This document shows positions 7,062 to 18,095 of a stretch of 64,000 bases of DNA, in pieces; position 1 is the stretch's first letter; every line of letters starts with the position of its first letter. This DNA comes from Deltaproteobacteria bacterium (GTDB lineage Bacteria > UBA10199 > DSSB01 > JACPFA01): positions 30,909-94,908 of the forward strand of contig JACPFA010000034.1 of NCBI GenBank assembly GCA_016183235.1. Direction: 5' to 3'. The notes below the pieces were generated by a model that saw nothing but the letters and a program-made list of their open reading frames with translations, did no database searches and was not told the origin of the DNA. A program made the position numbers and the translations under genes.

Positions 7062-9108
7062 ACAAATCAATACGATTTTTCAGTCTTTTATAGAAAAGCA
7101 TGCTGATGATGAGTTGCCCATCGATTTTACGCCTCTTTTGAAGCAATACACTCAATTTAAAGACCCTCTCGAGAAAAAGATCAAAGCATATCAAAAAATA
7201 ATGGGTGTTTTTTCGGACAAAGATTCTTCATCTAAAGAAAAACTACCCCAACAACTAGGGAGGGTTATAGGCGGTTGTACCCTTTTAAAAATACTGGGGC
7301 AAGGAGGCATGGGAGTCGTTTACCTAGCTCGACAAGAAAAACTCAATCGAGATGTAGTTGTAAAAGTTTTACGCCCATTTGCGGTTGATAATCAAGCTCT
7401 CAAAGAACGGTTCTTAAGGGAAAGCCGAACCATCGGCCGGTTGAATCATAAAAATATTGTTCCGGTATACGATATAGGGGAAGAAGAAAGTTCTTTTTAT
7501 ATCATCATGAAATATGTGCCAGGTATTCCTCTGAACAAATTGATTTCTTCTCTTGCAGGCAAAGACCGTTCAATCCTTAAAATAAAAGATTTAACTGAAG
7601 CCATTGCAAATAATATTGAACCTTCTCTGGCTAAATCCATATCTATTAATGGCAAAAGCCCCACTGAATTTTTTTGTAATTTGATCACCAAAGTAGCTGA
7701 TGCTGTTCAGTATGCTCATGACAATGGAGTAATCCATCGAGATATCAAGCCATCCAATATTATTGTTGAACCCAATGGGAACCCTGTACTTTTAGATTTT
7801 GGACTGAGCCATGATGAGGTTGAAGAAAACTTAACAGTTACTGGAGAATTTTTAGGAACACCCATTTACTCGGCTCCAGAAACGTTCTTAAAAAATGAAT
7901 CCCATGACAACAGGCAACTCGATGTCTACTCATTAGGGGTCACTTTATATGAAGCTTTAACCGGAAACTTGCCCTACGAAGGAAATAGCATTTATGAAAT
8001 TTATGCTAATATTAAAAATAAAGAACCTGTTAGACCTAAGAGTCGTTGGAAAAACATCCCAAATGATTTAGAAACAATAATTTCAACTTCAATTTCAAAA
8101 AATATCGAATACCGATATAAGACTATTTTTGATTTAAAAAATGATTTAATCAATTTTTTGGATTATTTGCCTATTCAGGCAAAACCACCTTCTTATTCCT
8201 ATAAAACAAAAATATGGCTAAAACGACGCCGCAAAAGCATTTCGTTAATTACATTGCTTCTTGCCATAAGCCTAGGTTCTTACCTCTATTTTCAAAAAGA
8301 GATCACCCAAAGCAAAAAGGATTTAAAACAGATCCAGATCACACAACAATTGCGTGAAGCTTTACACGGTCTGATCGAACATGACGTTCAAACTACTTAC
8401 TCAAAAGTTGAAAAACTTTATAACGAAAACCCAGACAATGTTATGTTAAATGTTTGGTATTTTGGATTAAAAGCAAAGCTAGAAAATAATATTAATATTA
8501 TCGCCGAAAAAGTACGCATACTTCATGAAAAAGATCCTGAAGATTTATTTGTTAAACTTGCGGAAGTGGTCGTTTATCACGAATTGAAAAACTTCGAAAA
8601 AAAAGATGCAGCGAAAAAAATAATATTCCAAAAATTTTCTGACGAAAAAACAATCAAGGTGTTTCCAATATATTTAAACGCATTAGGAGCTGATGACCAG
8701 TTGGTACTTGAATTTACTAAATTTGGATTATCAAAATACCCTTACGAACCAGATCTGAATTTCTTTATGAGTGTATTTTGCAAGATTGAAGATAAAGATA
8801 ATAATTGTGGCATCAAATATTTGGAAATAGCTGCAGAATACTCCAACCGTTATTTAAATAGTTTAAGTTCAGCCTACGTCAATATGCCAGCAAACCAAAA
8901 ACTACTTCATAAAATGATCAACAATTTAGAAAAATTGAGTCACCGCCCTTTAGCAAATTTAACGGCTGATTATTTTTTTGATCTTGGTAAATTATATCTG
9001 CGGCTAGGAGATTGTAAAAAATTCTTACAGTATCTTAATACCGCAATAAATTTGGAACCTACTAATACTAAATTGCTTGATTTTAGAAAAATCAAGCATG
9101 GATGTTAG
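7054..9108 (+). CDS. Receptor-like Ser/Thr protein kinase with TPR-like exterior
   Basis: 684 residues. Kinase domain at about 75-370: glycine loop GQGGMGVVY (about 83), VVVKVL lysine, HRDIKPSN (about 229), DFGLSH and SAPE. There is an insert of about 40 residues before the catalytic loop. One membrane segment at about 396-415 (SLITLLLAISLGSYLYF) is followed by about 260 residues with TPR-like helical pairs (for example LYLRLGDCKKFLQYLNTAI). All catalytic residues are present. Co-transcribed with the ECF sigma factor, it probably forms a phospho-signalling module. Confidence 0.85.
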   Translation: MNEQINTIFQSFIEKHADDELPIDFTPLLKQYTQFKDPLEKKIKAYQKIMGVFSDKDSSSKEKLPQQLGRVIGGCTLLKILGQGGMGVVYLARQEKLNRDVVVKVLRPFAVDNQALKERFLRESRTIGRLNHKNIVPVYDIGEEESSFYIIMKYVPGIPLNKLISSLAGKDRSILKIKDLTEAIANNIEPSLAKSISINGKSPTEFFCNLITKVADAVQYAHDNGVIHRDIKPSNIIVEPNGNPVLLDFGLSHDEVEENLTVTGEFLGTPIYSAPETFLKNESHDNRQLDVYSLGVTLYEALTGNLPYEGNSIYEIYANIKNKEPVRPKSRWKNIPNDLETIISTSISKNIEYRYKTIFDLKNDLINFLDYLPIQAKPPSYSYKTKIWLKRRRKSISLITLLLAISLGSYLYFQKEITQSKKDLKQIQITQQLREALHGLIEHDVQTTYSKVEKLYNENPDNVMLNVWYFGLKAKLENNINIIAEKVRILHEKDPEDLFVKLAEVVVYHELKNFEKKDAAKKIIFQKFSDEKTIKVFPIYLNALGADDQLVLEFTKFGLSKYPYEPDLNFFMSVFCKIEDKDNNCGIKYLEIAAEYSNRYLNSLSSAYVNMPANQKLLHKMINNLEKLSHRPLANLTADYFFDLGKLYLRLGDCKKFLQYLNTAINLEPTNTKLLDFRKIKHGC

Positions 9109-9135
9109 CTAAAGAACAATTTTTCTTAATGCAAT

Positions 9136-9876
9136 CTACTTAAAAACTCCAATTTCTTTGAGTTCGGGACAGCCTTTATTTAACCAAGCGCTAAAACCAT
9201 ATTCAACTTTAACAATAGGTTTCCTCAAAAATAGCTTGAATTTTTCAACTATGGTTTCTAATACGTTTCCGCATGGATTCACAATTACTAAATCACATTC
9301 TCCTAGCTGCATTGGTTGATAATATTCAAATATCTTTTCAAAAAATTTATCCGTTTCATTTTGTAAAGACATACCAACAATCGCAACTACTCCCTTATTA
9401 CCCACCATTTTACTAATAAAAGAATTCAATTCGACAGATTTTTTTCTTTCATTAATAGAGTCATTTGGCAAACTAATATCAGATCTTATCTTTAATTTTT
9501 TATTTTCTATAAAATCCCCAGTATCGCCATTTTCAGAGTTCCCATTCAAATGATATACAAAGGAGCTACCTAGCCAATACGGAACCATTTGCCAATTTTT
9601 CTCATTGATTGCTTGTTCAAATAAAGTATCCCAGTTTAGAGTAGAAAAAACATGCTTAACGCCAGACACTGTATGTTTCTCACAGATTTGCAAAAGCTCT
9701 CGATACGGTAGCAGATTAATTTTACTTGAGTGTTGTATCTGAATGAGTTTTTTTTGGATTAGGTTTTTCTGTTCGGATTGACTTAGACTTTTGTCATTTA
9801 ATATATCCTTGGCATCCCAATTCAACCCACATTCAATTGAAACACCCCTTCCCATAATCCAAAATATATTTTTCAT
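9136..9876 (-). CDS. SIR2-like domain protein
   Basis: 246 residues. GRGVSIECGLNW at the N-terminus corresponds to the nucleotide-binding GAGxS segment. STLNWDTLFEQAI matches the TNYDxLxE segment, YHLNGN the catalytic-His segment, and AIVGMSLQNETDKF the C-terminal GxSLxD segment. The ATG is 3 bases after the YhcG stop, with GGGGGG as ribosome site, so they form an operon. SIR2-like proteins of this type often act as NAD-consuming effectors in phage defence. That role is inferred here. Confidence 0.6.
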   Translation of the reverse strand: MKNIFWIMGRGVSIECGLNWDAKDILNDKSLSQSEQKNLIQKKLIQIQHSSKINLLPYRELLQICEKHTVSGVKHVFSTLNWDTLFEQAINEKNWQMVPYWLGSSFVYHLNGNSENGDTGDFIENKKLKIRSDISLPNDSINERKKSVELNSFISKMVGNKGVVAIVGMSLQNETDKFFEKIFEYYQPMQLGECDLVIVNPCGNVLETIVEKFKLFLRKPIVKVEYGFSAWLNKGCPELKEIGVFK

Positions 9877-9879
9877 CTG

Positions 9880-11013
9880 TTACCCCCCCAACAACCGCTT
9901 CTCACGTTCGATTAGCTCGCGTTCGTGTTCGAGTTCTTTTTTTAGTTCTGCTTCGGTGGGAAGGTGTAATTTATATTTTGAAGCAAAGAGACGCTTGGAA
10001 CCTTTGAGCATCGAATATTTTACAATGGTTTCGTTCTTTTCGGAGCAAAGCACGATACCAATGGTTGGATTATCGCCCTTGCCTCGCATTTTATCTTCGA
10101 AATAACGAACATAAAAATCCATTTGACCAACGTCTTGGTGAGTTAGTCGGCCTATTTTAAGATCGATCAAAATAAAACACTTAAGAACATAGTTATAAAA
10201 AACCAGATCGATATAAAAATGCTCTGTGTCTGCTGAAATTCGGTGCTGTCGTCCAACGAACGAAAAGCCTCGCCCTAATTCCAAAAGGAAATCTTGCAAC
10301 TTGCCAATCAAGAGACTTTCTAAGTCTTTTTCTTGAAGCACGGCATCTCGTTTCACATTTAAAAATTCCAAAACTAATGGATCCTTAATTAAATCTTCAG
10401 GGCAAGCTGGAATTTCTAGTTTATTGGTTTCTTCTTTTAGCAAGGTTCTATTTTTACTGGAAAGTAACCGTTCATAATAAAAGGAGTTAATCTGGCGCTC
10501 CAGCTGGCGGGTACTCCAATTGCTGGCTATCGCTTCTTCTAGGTAATATTTACGAGCTTCTTCTTTTTCGACTTTAAGCAGAAGGCGATAATGAGTCCAA
10601 CTTAGTTCTGGCCTTAAAAAAGGCATCTTCAATTGGTCACTCACTGCGTGACCTTTTTGTTTAATTGAATCCTGGTCACTCAGTGAGTGACCAATTGGAA
10701 ATGCTAAGTAAAATTGACGGAAATACTTAAGGTTTGTTAATGAATATCCCTCTCCAAACTCCTGGGTAAGTTTTTCAGCCAAAGACATAAGTAGATGCTC
10801 ACCATAACCTGCCCTGGTTTCTCCTTTTTGCTCTTCCTCGACAATCAACCGCCCTACATTCCAATATGCCTCCACCATAATAAAGTTGACCGCACGATAA
10901 GCTTTGCCCCTGGCCTGTTCAATGACTTCTCGAATTTGGGAATAAAATTCCTGTTGGAGCGAAGGCGGCTGTTGTTTAAGGGTTAATGCTTTTGTCTTTT
11001 TGGGGCTTTTCAT
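9880..11013 (-). CDS. YhcG/DUF1016 family PDDEXK nuclease
   Basis: 377 residues. The N-terminal helical DUF1016 domain (about 20-200: YWNVGRLIVEEEQKGETRAG, YFRQFYLAFP, RPELSWTHYRLLLKVE) is followed by a C-terminal PD-(D/E)XK nuclease fold (about 215-350) with HFYIDLVFYN and KCFILIDLKIG. These carry the metal-binding Asp and the D/ExK pair. Residues around 108-130 are encoded by a short palindromic insertion. Its 3' end is repeated as a fragment at 12130-12225. These proteins occur in defence and restriction islands. It heads an operon with the SIR2-like gene. Confidence 0.85.
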   Translation of the reverse strand: MKSPKKTKALTLKQQPPSLQQEFYSQIREVIEQARGKAYRAVNFIMVEAYWNVGRLIVEEEQKGETRAGYGEHLLMSLAEKLTQEFGEGYSLTNLKYFRQFYLAFPIGHSLSDQDSIKQKGHAVSDQLKMPFLRPELSWTHYRLLLKVEKEEARKYYLEEAIASNWSTRQLERQINSFYYERLLSSKNRTLLKEETNKLEIPACPEDLIKDPLVLEFLNVKRDAVLQEKDLESLLIGKLQDFLLELGRGFSFVGRQHRISADTEHFYIDLVFYNYVLKCFILIDLKIGRLTHQDVGQMDFYVRYFEDKMRGKGDNPTIGIVLCSEKNETIVKYSMLKGSKRLFASKYKLHLPTEAELKKELEHERELIEREKRLLGG

Positions 11014-11114
11014 AGGATTTTCGTTGGCAATCTATGACGAGAGGATAAAAAAGGCAAACTGAAGATTTTTTTGAATATTGACACATCATCATGACAGCAC
11101 TAGCCTAAAAATTG

Positions 11115-11276
11115 CATGACGAACGAAAGAAATAAAACTGAGTTTTTTTAAGTTGAGCATAATAAAATTTTTGGTTGCTTTGAATTTTGGGATTGGCACT
11201 TCCCAAATTACTTTCAATGTACTTTTGCATATCCTTTCAGAACTTGGTTATACTTTTAAAATTACCGCCAAGAAAG
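11115..11276 (+). pseudogene. Chimeric scar of duplicated 4707-gene start and higA end
   Basis: Bases 11120-11186 closely resemble 5090-5158 (the 5' end of the secreted-protein gene, which lies on the minus strand). Bases 11189-11276 resemble 5753-5843 (the end of higA). The roughly 600 bp between them in the intact copy are absent. This is the remnant of a second copy of the block with an internal deletion. No gene is expected here. The rest of the gap 11014-11394 shows nothing I recognise. Confidence 0.75.
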
Positions 11277-11394
11277 CAAACCTAAGAGGGCCTAAAGACT
11301 AGCATCGAAGCCATAGCGGCATGACAATCAAGAAAACACTTCAAGATCTCTGCTTGGTTTATTCTGACTTATCTTCAAGGTTCAAAAAAACTCC

Positions 11395-12096
11395 TCATTG
11401 AAATTTTTTCAACAAAATTTTCAAAATGGGGACATTGCTTTCGCGTACTTTATTAAGTTCTGAGGGTGAATTTACCCTAACCATTTTCCCTTCAATTTCA
11501 GACTTCGTTATCAATTCAACAATATGTTGTTCAACCAATGAAGATGAAAAAAAATCAAAGTGAAGTTTTGAATGGGAAAATTCATTGTGAATTAGTTGCA
11601 ATCTTGGATTAATTTCCTTACGTTCAAGCCATCCTAAATAACTTATTGTAGTATTTTTATTTGGAAGAAGTGCTTTATTCCGATTAAATATATATTCCCC
11701 TGTATCAATTTTTACTTCAGGATCTCCAAAGAGAGCTGCCGCTAGATCTTTAAAATTCCCCGTTACAATGCCAGACCCACAGGTAATAAATCCTAATGGA
11801 ATCTTTAAAGATTGGTATTTTTTTAATTGTTTTCCTGCTTTTCCAATATTATCTCGAATTCTTTGTTTTTCATTTAATGAACCTCCTATTTTAGACAGAC
11901 CTTTGTTTACTTGCTTTTGAATTTTTTCTGCATTTTTCATCTCCTTCAATTCAATAATCGAACATTTATGATATTTGTGAATGAGTTTATAATCGGCATG
12001 AATATCTTGTTGATTTAGCTTACCTTTATCCAAGGATTTCCATTTAAGATTAGGAATCAAATTTAATAACTCTTCTAATAATTTTACTGAATACAT
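11395..12096 (-). CDS. Hypothetical protein, possible PD-(D/E)XK-like nuclease
   Basis: 233 residues, AT-rich like the neighbouring island genes. HADYKLIHKYHKCSIIELKE near residues 33-53 has a D...ExK spacing that could be a restriction-endonuclease-like active site, followed by a Lys-rich helix. No signal peptide or membrane segment. It lies between the YhcG operon and a YhcG fragment. The nuclease idea rests on this one motif. Confidence 0.4.
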   Translation of the reverse strand: MYSVKLLEELLNLIPNLKWKSLDKGKLNQQDIHADYKLIHKYHKCSIIELKEMKNAEKIQKQVNKGLSKIGGSLNEKQRIRDNIGKAGKQLKKYQSLKIPLGFITCGSGIVTGNFKDLAAALFGDPEVKIDTGEYIFNRNKALLPNKNTTISYLGWLERKEINPRLQLIHNEFSHSKLHFDFFSSSLVEQHIVELITKSEIEGKMVRVNSPSELNKVRESNVPILKILLKKFQ

Positions 12097-12129
12097 ATAA
12101 ATTATGAATTTCGAATTCTTGGTTAAATT

Positions 12130-12225
12130 CTAATTTTCTAACAATCGCTTCCCACGTTCGACTAGCTCACGTTCGTGTTCGAGTTCTTTTTTTAGTTCTG
12201 CTTCGGTGGGAAGATGCAATTTATA
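12130..12225 (-). pseudogene. 3' fragment of a second YhcG gene
   Basis: The minus strand reads YKLHLPTEAELKKELEHERE, then LVERGKRLLEN and stop. This is nearly identical to the last 30 residues of the intact YhcG protein at 9880-11013. Upstream sequence has no YhcG similarity. It marks one end of a former duplication in the island. Confidence 0.8.
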
Positions 12226-12272
12226 TAAAGTGCGGTTTCGGAAAAGCTATCCCATTGCTATGATTGCTGGAT

Positions 12273-12611
12273 TTAGGACTCAATTTGACCGATTTGAGTT
12301 CTCAAACTAGGCAAATCGTTTTCCAAAATATGCCAAATAATCCCTAAATCAATACCAAAATATTCATGAATGATTCTATGCCTGAGTCCAATTATTTTTT
12401 CCCATTCGATGGCACTATGCTTAGTTTTAAAGTCAGTTGGCAAACGGTTGGCTGCTTCACCGATAATTTCTAAGTTTCTTACGACGGCATCGATAGTTTT
12501 ATGATCGTTATGAAAAGCTTCTTCTGAAAGACCTGACTTATAATCAAAAATTTTATCAAGTGCCTCTTTGATGTCAGCAATAAGCAAGCCCGAACTACGT
12601 TTAGACATCAA
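12273..12611 (-). CDS. hepT: HepT-like toxin (DUF86)
   Basis: 112 residues with the Rx4HxY motif (R77, H82, Y84; RHRIIHEY) and the helical DUF86 pattern (NLEIIGEAANRL). In characterised systems the Tyr is AMPylated by MntA. The gene overlaps the mntA gene upstream by 11 bases, in the antitoxin-first order usual for the pair. Confidence 0.85.
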   Translation of the reverse strand: MMSKRSSGLLIADIKEALDKIFDYKSGLSEEAFHNDHKTIDAVVRNLEIIGEAANRLPTDFKTKHSAIEWEKIIGLRHRIIHEYFGIDLGIIWHILENDLPSLRTQIGQIES

Positions 12612-12891
12612 TTAACTCCGCTTCAACAATTTTAAGATAATGAGGTTTAATAGCTTTAAATGAAACAACATCGGTAGGTACCCCAATTGTTTTTTCAATT
12701 TGGTTGGCTAAAGTGACAAATTCCAACCCGATAGAGGGTTTTACCTCTACCAACACATCTACATCACTATTCTCGTTTTGGTCTCCTCTTGCATACGAAC
12801 CAAACAACGCAAGACGTGTAAGGGGATACTTCTTCTGAAGAGACCCTTTTATGCCTGATAATGCTGCAATTATTTCTTCACGCGTTTTCAT
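12601..12891 (-). CDS. mntA: MntA-type nucleotidyltransferase antitoxin
   Basis: 96 residues of minimal nucleotidyltransferase fold. GSYARGDQNENSDVDVLVE gives the GSx10DxD active site (G31, S32, D43, D45). It is expected to inactivate HepT by AMPylation. First gene of the two-gene unit. Confidence 0.85.
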   Translation of the reverse strand: MKTREEIIAALSGIKGSLQKKYPLTRLALFGSYARGDQNENSDVDVLVEVKPSIGLEFVTLANQIEKTIGVPTDVVSFKAIKPHYLKIVEAELIDV

Positions 12892-13060
12892 GAGCCAAAG
12901 CCAAGTATCTATAAAAACAATTTTAAAATCAACAGATTATTGATTATAGCAAATCAGTAGGAAGGTATAATTTATACAAGGAAGATTCCGCGCCTTGCTC
13001 GGAATGACATAAGAAACATCGATATTGACTTCTCCAGCCATACGACACTAATAAAAAAGT

Positions 13061-13270
13061 ATGTCGGAACCCATTACAATCACCCTGAATGGCAAACTTT
13101 TTCCCCTGCAAAGTGCTATGGAATTGCAAAACTTAGTGGCTCAATTGGGGGTGAAGGGGGCCTTTGCGGTGGCGGTGAATGATGAGGTGGTTGCGAAATC
13201 AGATTTGACGAAGGTCGTGTTGAAACAAGGCGATGTGGTAGAAATTATTCACCCGGTGGCAGGAGGTTAA
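13061..13270 (+). CDS. thiS: Sulfur carrier protein ThiS
   Basis: 69 residues of ubiquitin-like fold ending in the required Gly-Gly (HPVAGG). As a C-terminal thiocarboxylate it delivers sulfur to ThiG for the thiazole ring of thiamine. It ends right at the thiO start (13270/13271). No thiamine-pyrophosphate riboswitch was found upstream, and the ATG lacks a clear ribosome site. Confidence 0.9.
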   Translation: MSEPITITLNGKLFPLQSAMELQNLVAQLGVKGAFAVAVNDEVVAKSDLTKVVLKQGDVVEIIHPVAGG

Positions 13271-14337
13271 ATGACGGCAAAGGCAAATATTGCGATTATT
13301 GGGGGTGGTATTGCGGGTTTGTCGGCGGCATGGGCTTTACAAAATAAGGGGGCACGCGTCACGCTCTTTGAAGCAGGTGAAGTGGGGCAAGGTTGCAGCT
13401 ATAAGGCAGCCGGGATGATCACGCCCATTAGTGAAACTCATTTCGGAGAAGAAAAACTTCTAAAACTTTTTTTAAATAGCCTCGCACTTTACCCTGAATT
13501 TGTAAAAAATATTGAAAAGGCATCGGGCTTGGAAGTTGATTTTCATCAAACCGGTTCGTTACTCGTGGCGATTGATCCGGATGATGAAAAAGAATTACAG
13601 AGGCTCTATGATTATCAAAAAGAATTAGACCTGCCCACCACTTGGCTCACCAAAGAAGAAGTTTTAACTCAGGTTCCTTTTTTAAGCCCAAATATTCAGG
13701 CAGGGATTCGTGCCCACAAAGAATTATTTTTGAGTAATCGAAAATTAATCCGCGCTTTAAAGCAGGCCTTGCAAAATAACGGTGCGACCATTTTAGAAAA
13801 TCAAAAGGTGGAAGATCTGTGGATTGAAAATCAACAATGTAAAGGGGTTGTGTGCGCTGACCAAAAACAAACCTTTGAGCAAGTCGTGATATGCAGCGGC
13901 TTGCAGAATCAATTTCCATCGCTACCTCATGACGTATTGCCTGCTTTGCATCCGGTAAAAGGCCAGGCCCTCTGTTTAAAAACAAAAGGGCCCTATCAAT
14001 TTGATATGGCCGTGCGCAGTATTCATCGCTATCCGGTGTATTTAGTACCTCGTTCTGATGGGCATTTAGTGGTAGGCGCTACAATGGAAGACATGGGTTA
14101 TGATGAAACGGTTACCGCGGGGGCCATGATGGATCTACTTTATGGGACGTGGCGGATTTTTCCGGCCAGTTACGAATTTCCGGTGGTAGAAACCTGGGCG
14201 GGTTTGCGCCCTGCCACCAATGATCACAAGCCCGTGATCGGCCCCACTCGCATTAAAGCTTTAAGTTGTGCCTTAGGGTTGTATCGGCACGGATTCTTGC
14301 TTGCGCCCATGGTGGGAAAATTGATAGCCGAGGTTTT

Positions 14338-14341
<4 letters not shown>
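13271..14341 (+). CDS. thiO: Glycine oxidase ThiO
   Basis: 356 residues. N-terminal FAD-binding IIGGGIAGLSAAW and the later CSYKAAGMITP match the D-amino-acid-oxidase/ThiO family. ETWAGLRPATNDHKPVIGPT near the end is the usual C-terminal FAD contact. It makes the dehydroglycine needed by ThiG. The stop overlaps the thiG ATG (ATGA). Confidence 0.88.
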
Positions 14342-16742
<2,401 letters not shown>

Positions 16743-16745
<3 letters not shown>

Positions 16746-16974
16746 AATAAACAAAACTTGAGTTGGCAGCGTGAGTAGGGTTGCTTCAACCCGTGCTCCG
16801 CTCCTCGTATTCGCACCAAAAAAGTGTTGGTTTACGATGAAGTTGGAGTATTCCCTCTGGTCATCCTCCAGCTTCAGTAAACCAACACTTTTTTGGTGCT
16901 CATGACTCGTCGCTCTCGCACAAAGGGTTTCAGCAACCCTACTCACGCTGCCAACTCAAGTTTTGTTTATTCTA
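16743..16974. repeat. Large palindrome A1 (family A)
   Basis: The arms 16743-16785 and 16932-16974 are a perfect 43-bp inverted repeat that starts at the thiC stop codon. Inside is the family A core: an internal-loop region, an inner stem (GTGTTGGTTTAC with GTAAACCAACAC, then GAAGTTGGAG with its partner) and a loop related to ATGACCAGAGGGAATA. The core is inverted relative to A2-A4. The remaining gap to 17135 shows only AT-rich DNA, probably the promoter of the next toxin gene. Confidence 0.9.
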
Positions 16975-17135
16975 TATCTATACCAAATAAGATAATAATC
17001 TTAAAAAAATTTCTCCCCTGTAGGCTCCACCTAATAACTGGTACATTCTTTGCTTTCTAAAGCATAGGAACATTAACGAATTTATTCGAACGTGAAAAAC
17101 AGACTTGTTAATTATCACAATATTGATATAATCAT

Positions 17136-17516
17136 ATGCCAATAGTTGAAGTTATCTTTTTTAAAGATGAAAAGAGACAATGCCCGGTTTTAGAGTGGTT
17201 AAATACCTTACCACAAAAAATCGAAGCTAAAGCTAGGGCTCGTATTGAAGAGCTTGCAAAACTAGGGCATGAATTACGAAGGCCTTTGGCAGATTATTTA
17301 CGAGATAACATTTACGAGCTAAGATGGAGGTATCATTCAGTTAATTATCGAATCCTTTATTTCTTTTATCAAAGGACAACGGTTGTTCTCTCTCATGGAT
17401 TTACTAAAGAACATATTGTCCCTCCTAAGGAAATCGAAGTAGCAATAAAAAATAAAAAACTGTTTGAAAGTAACCCGGAGAAGTACAGTTATGAGACAGC
17501 ATCGTACGAAAACTAG
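17136..17516 (+). CDS. RelE/HigB-type toxin (Gp49-like)
   Basis: 126 residues. VEVIFFKDEKRQCPVLEWL, a YELRWRYHSVNYRILYFFYQ strand block and FTKEHIVPPKEIEVA are typical of the phage-derived Gp49-like/HigB group. Predicted mRNA interferase. It overlaps the antitoxin gene that follows, in the toxin-first order. Confidence 0.8.
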   Translation: MPIVEVIFFKDEKRQCPVLEWLNTLPQKIEAKARARIEELAKLGHELRRPLADYLRDNIYELRWRYHSVNYRILYFFYQRTTVVLSHGFTKEHIVPPKEIEVAIKNKKLFESNPEKYSYETASYEN

Positions 17517-17805
17517 AAACGCCCTTGAAATTCTCAAGAGACGGGCCGAAAAAGATCCAAAACTACAAAAACACTACCAAGAAGAAAAACTCAACTTACG
17601 TATTGCTATTTTAATCCGTGAGGCCCGAGAAGCAGCTGGGTTTACCCAAACTCAGCTAGCTAAATTGATCGGTACCCAGCAATCAGTCATTTCTCGCCTA
17701 GAAGATGCCGACTACGAAGGTCACTCGCTTACCATACTCCAAAAAATCGCCCGTGCCCTCAACAAAACCCTCATACTTAATTTTCAAAAAACCCGAGCTG
17801 CGTAA
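17491..17805 (+). CDS. XRE-family antitoxin
   Basis: 104 residues from ATG 17491, chosen over the TTG at 17464 because GGAG lies about 10 bases upstream. A helix-turn-helix (FTQTQLAKLIGTQQSVISRL) follows a charged N-terminal helix. It overlaps the toxin gene by 26 bases. It is followed at once by a copied thiC tail and palindrome A2. Confidence 0.82.
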   Translation: MRQHRTKTRNALEILKRRAEKDPKLQKHYQEEKLNLRIAILIREAREAAGFTQTQLAKLIGTQQSVISRLEDADYEGHSLTILQKIARALNKTLILNFQKTRAA

Positions 17806-17814
17806 TAAAAACGT

Positions 17815-17842
17815 CCGCAAAACCGGCGGCTTGTACCGGTAG
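17815..17842 (+). pseudogene. Duplicated 3' tail of thiC
   Basis: CGCAAAACCGGCGGC-TTGTACCGGTAG resembles the last nine codons of thiC (CGCAAAACTGGTAGT-CTGTACCGGTAG) and again runs straight into a family A palindrome. A2 was therefore copied from the thiC locus together with its flank. Confidence 0.75.
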
Positions 17843-18095
17843 AATAAATAAGACTTAAAGGGGCAGCGTGAGTAGGGTTGCTGAAACCCTTTGTGCGAGA
17901 GCGACGAGTCATGAGCATCAAAAAAGTGTTGGTTTACTGAAGTTGGAGGATGACCAGAGGGAATACTCCAACTTCATCGTAAACCAACACTTTTTTGATG
18001 CGAATACGAGGAGTCCTTCGCCAAGCCTCAGGATAAATTCCGCACGGGTTGAAGCAACCCTACTCACGCTGCCCCTTTAAGTCTTATTTATTCTA
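17840..18095. repeat. Large palindrome A2 (family A)
   Basis: The arms 17840-17882 and 18053-18095 form a perfect 43-bp inverted repeat. They differ from the A1 arms at six positions, each matched on the opposite arm. The core is in the opposite orientation to A1 and carries an extra short insert near 18012-18040. The right arm overlaps the stop and the first adjoining codon of the DUF547 gene. Confidence 0.9.

Noticed and set aside
9075..9103. Hairpin TGCTTGATTTT/AAATCAAGCA at the kinase gene end as a terminator
   Set aside because: It lies inside the coding sequence and lacks a T run directly after the stem.
12892..13060. Possible TPP riboswitch before thiS
   Set aside because: None of the conserved thi-box segments is visible; only a short repeat with ATTCCG/CGGAAT is seen.
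17868..18080. 70-codon frame, nearly identical to one at 16695-16946 on the other strand
   Set aside because: Both are translations of the family A palindrome core. No ribosome site, and the other copies do not keep the frame.
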